Part shown: positions 63,317 to 64,000 of the stretch, piece after piece | Numbering within the stretch: position 1 is the first letter of the stretch | How the letters are laid out: every line of letters begins with the position of its first letter | Assembly: GCF_001513785.1 (NCBI RefSeq) | Contig: NZ_LNQS01000009.1 | Coordinates: 186,001-250,000 of the forward strand | Source: Rheinheimera sp. EpRS3 | GTDB lineage: Bacteria; Pseudomonadota; Gammaproteobacteria; Enterobacterales; Alteromonadaceae | Direction: 5' to 3' | Length of the DNA stretch: 64,000 nucleotides | The notes under the pieces: generated by a model | What the model was told of the DNA's origin: nothing | Seen by the model: the letters and a program-made list of their open reading frames with translations, nothing else | Databases searched by the model: none | Translations under genes and position numbers: made by a program

Positions 63317-64000
63317 ATGTCAATTAATAGTGAGAACAAAGTCGCTTTTATCGGTCTGGGTGTGATGGGTTACCCGATGGCTGGCTACCTGCAACAAAAT
63401 GGTTATCAGGTCACCGTGTATAACCGCACTGCAGCTAAAGCACAAAAGTGGGTTGCACAGTATGGCGGTGCTTATGCTGATACGCCGGCTAAAGCCGCAC
63501 AGGGCGCAGCGCTGGTGTTTATGTGCGTGGGTAATGATAACGATGTTCGCTCAGTGGTGTATGGCGAGCATGGCGTTTTAGCCGGTATGGCTGCAGGCGC
63601 GGTGCTGGTTGACCATACTACGGCGTCGGCGAATCTGGCCCGCGAACTGGCACTGGCTGCAAAGCAGCACGGCATTGGCTTTTTAGATGCGCCAGTATCA
63701 GGTGGCCAGGCCGGCGCCGAAAAAGGTGTGCTAACGGTAATGATTGGCGGTGAAAGCGACGATTTTGCTAAAGCCGAAGCGGCAATTAAATGTTATTCGC
63801 GCTGCGCTAAACTGCTGGGCCCGGCAGGCTCTGGCCAATTAGCGAAAATGGTAAACCAGATTTGTATCGCCGGTGTAGTGCAGGGTTTGGCCGAAGCGCT
63901 GAACTTTGCGCAGAATGCCGGTTTAGATGCCGCAGCTGTGGTAGAGGTGATCTCACAAGGTGCAGCATCTTCCTGGCAGATGCAGAACCGCTCGTTGACC
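63317..64000 (+). CDS. 3-hydroxyisobutyrate dehydrogenase-family NAD(P) oxidoreductase, N-terminal part (runs off the window)
   Basis: The frame is open from ATG 63317 to the last base, giving 228 residues. The NAD(P) motif is VAFIGLGVMGYPMAGYLQQ. The substrate-binding signature is LDAPVSGGQAGAEKGVLTVM, and the catalytic Lys lies in AKMVNQICIAG. These are hallmarks of the beta-hydroxyacid dehydrogenase family (3-hydroxyisobutyrate, tartronate semialdehyde or succinic semialdehyde reductases). About 60 residues are missing at the 3' end. The exact substrate cannot be told. Confidence 0.92.
   Translation, partial: MSINSENKVAFIGLGVMGYPMAGYLQQNGYQVTVYNRTAAKAQKWVAQYGGAYADTPAKAAQGAALVFMCVGNDNDVRSVVYGEHGVLAGMAAGAVLVDHTTASANLARELALAAKQHGIGFLDAPVSGGQAGAEKGVLTVMIGGESDDFAKAEAAIKCYSRCAKLLGPAGSGQLAKMVNQICIAGVVQGLAEALNFAQNAGLDAAAVVEVISQGAASSWQMQNRSLT

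Overview
The window looks like a chromosomal segment of a Gammaproteobacterium of the Alteromonadales/Chromatiaceae type (Rheinheimera, Alishewanella or a relative). This is inferred from gene content: a system I cytochrome c maturation operon, MlaA, YciU, RlmA, a POT peptide transporter, RfaH with an ops site, and a gfcABCD capsule operon. No rRNA, tRNA, insertion sequence, prophage or CRISPR array was seen.

Layout. (1) 0-4.4 kb: the end of a ccm operon (ccmF 3' part, ccmG/dsbE, ccmH, ccmI), then mlaA. (2) 4.4-19.5 kb: housekeeping and accessory genes. These are a chemoreceptor with a C-terminal extension, a secreted subtilase with plant-type leucine-rich repeats and a sortable C-terminal tail, a class C beta-lactamase-like hydrolase, a three-gene exported amine-oxidation unit (Tat flavin amine oxidase, diheme cytochrome c, periplasmic RidA) below a TonB-dependent receptor, rlmA, yciU and a peptide transporter. 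(3) 19.6-56.9 kb: a large surface-polysaccharide locus read on the + strand. (4) 57-64 kb: a diguanylate cyclase, a glycosyltransferase-like protein, thymidine kinase, small membrane proteins, ldhA, a glutathione peroxidase and the start of a 3-hydroxyisobutyrate dehydrogenase-like gene.

How the polysaccharide locus fits together. wecB, a tviC/wbpP-type epimerase and a tviB-type dehydrogenase, then rfbC, rfbD and rfaH, come first. An ops/JUMPstart-like site at 25371 precedes a long Wza-like exporter, a Wzz-type regulator and a second, nearly identical tviB. Next come wbpB/wbpD/wbpE homologues (2,3-diacetamido uronic acid synthesis), rfbB and rfbA, a NeuD/PglD-like acyltransferase, a WbqC-family protein, wecE and wecF (Fuc4NAc synthesis and transfer), wzx, three glycosyltransferases and a wzy-like polymerase. 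A nucleotide-sugar reductase, a PglC-like initiating phosphoglycosyl transferase, ugd, galU and a WbpM-type 4,6-dehydratase follow. A gfcABCD operon closes the locus. The picture is a Wzx/Wzy-dependent capsule or O-antigen with several N-acetylated amino sugars and uronic acids, under RfaH control. The stretch of about 37.7-44.6 kb is visibly AT-rich, as is usual for the strain-variable core of such loci.

Unexplained structure: the intergenic regions between 45.5 and 49.9 kb carry degenerate tandem repeats of a 7-base unit (forms such as TGTTGAG and AGTTTTG, or their complements). They sit at six junctions. They flank a nucleotidyltransferase gene whose HEPN-like partner is cut short and a four-helix-bundle protein gene, and they form two long imperfect hairpins.
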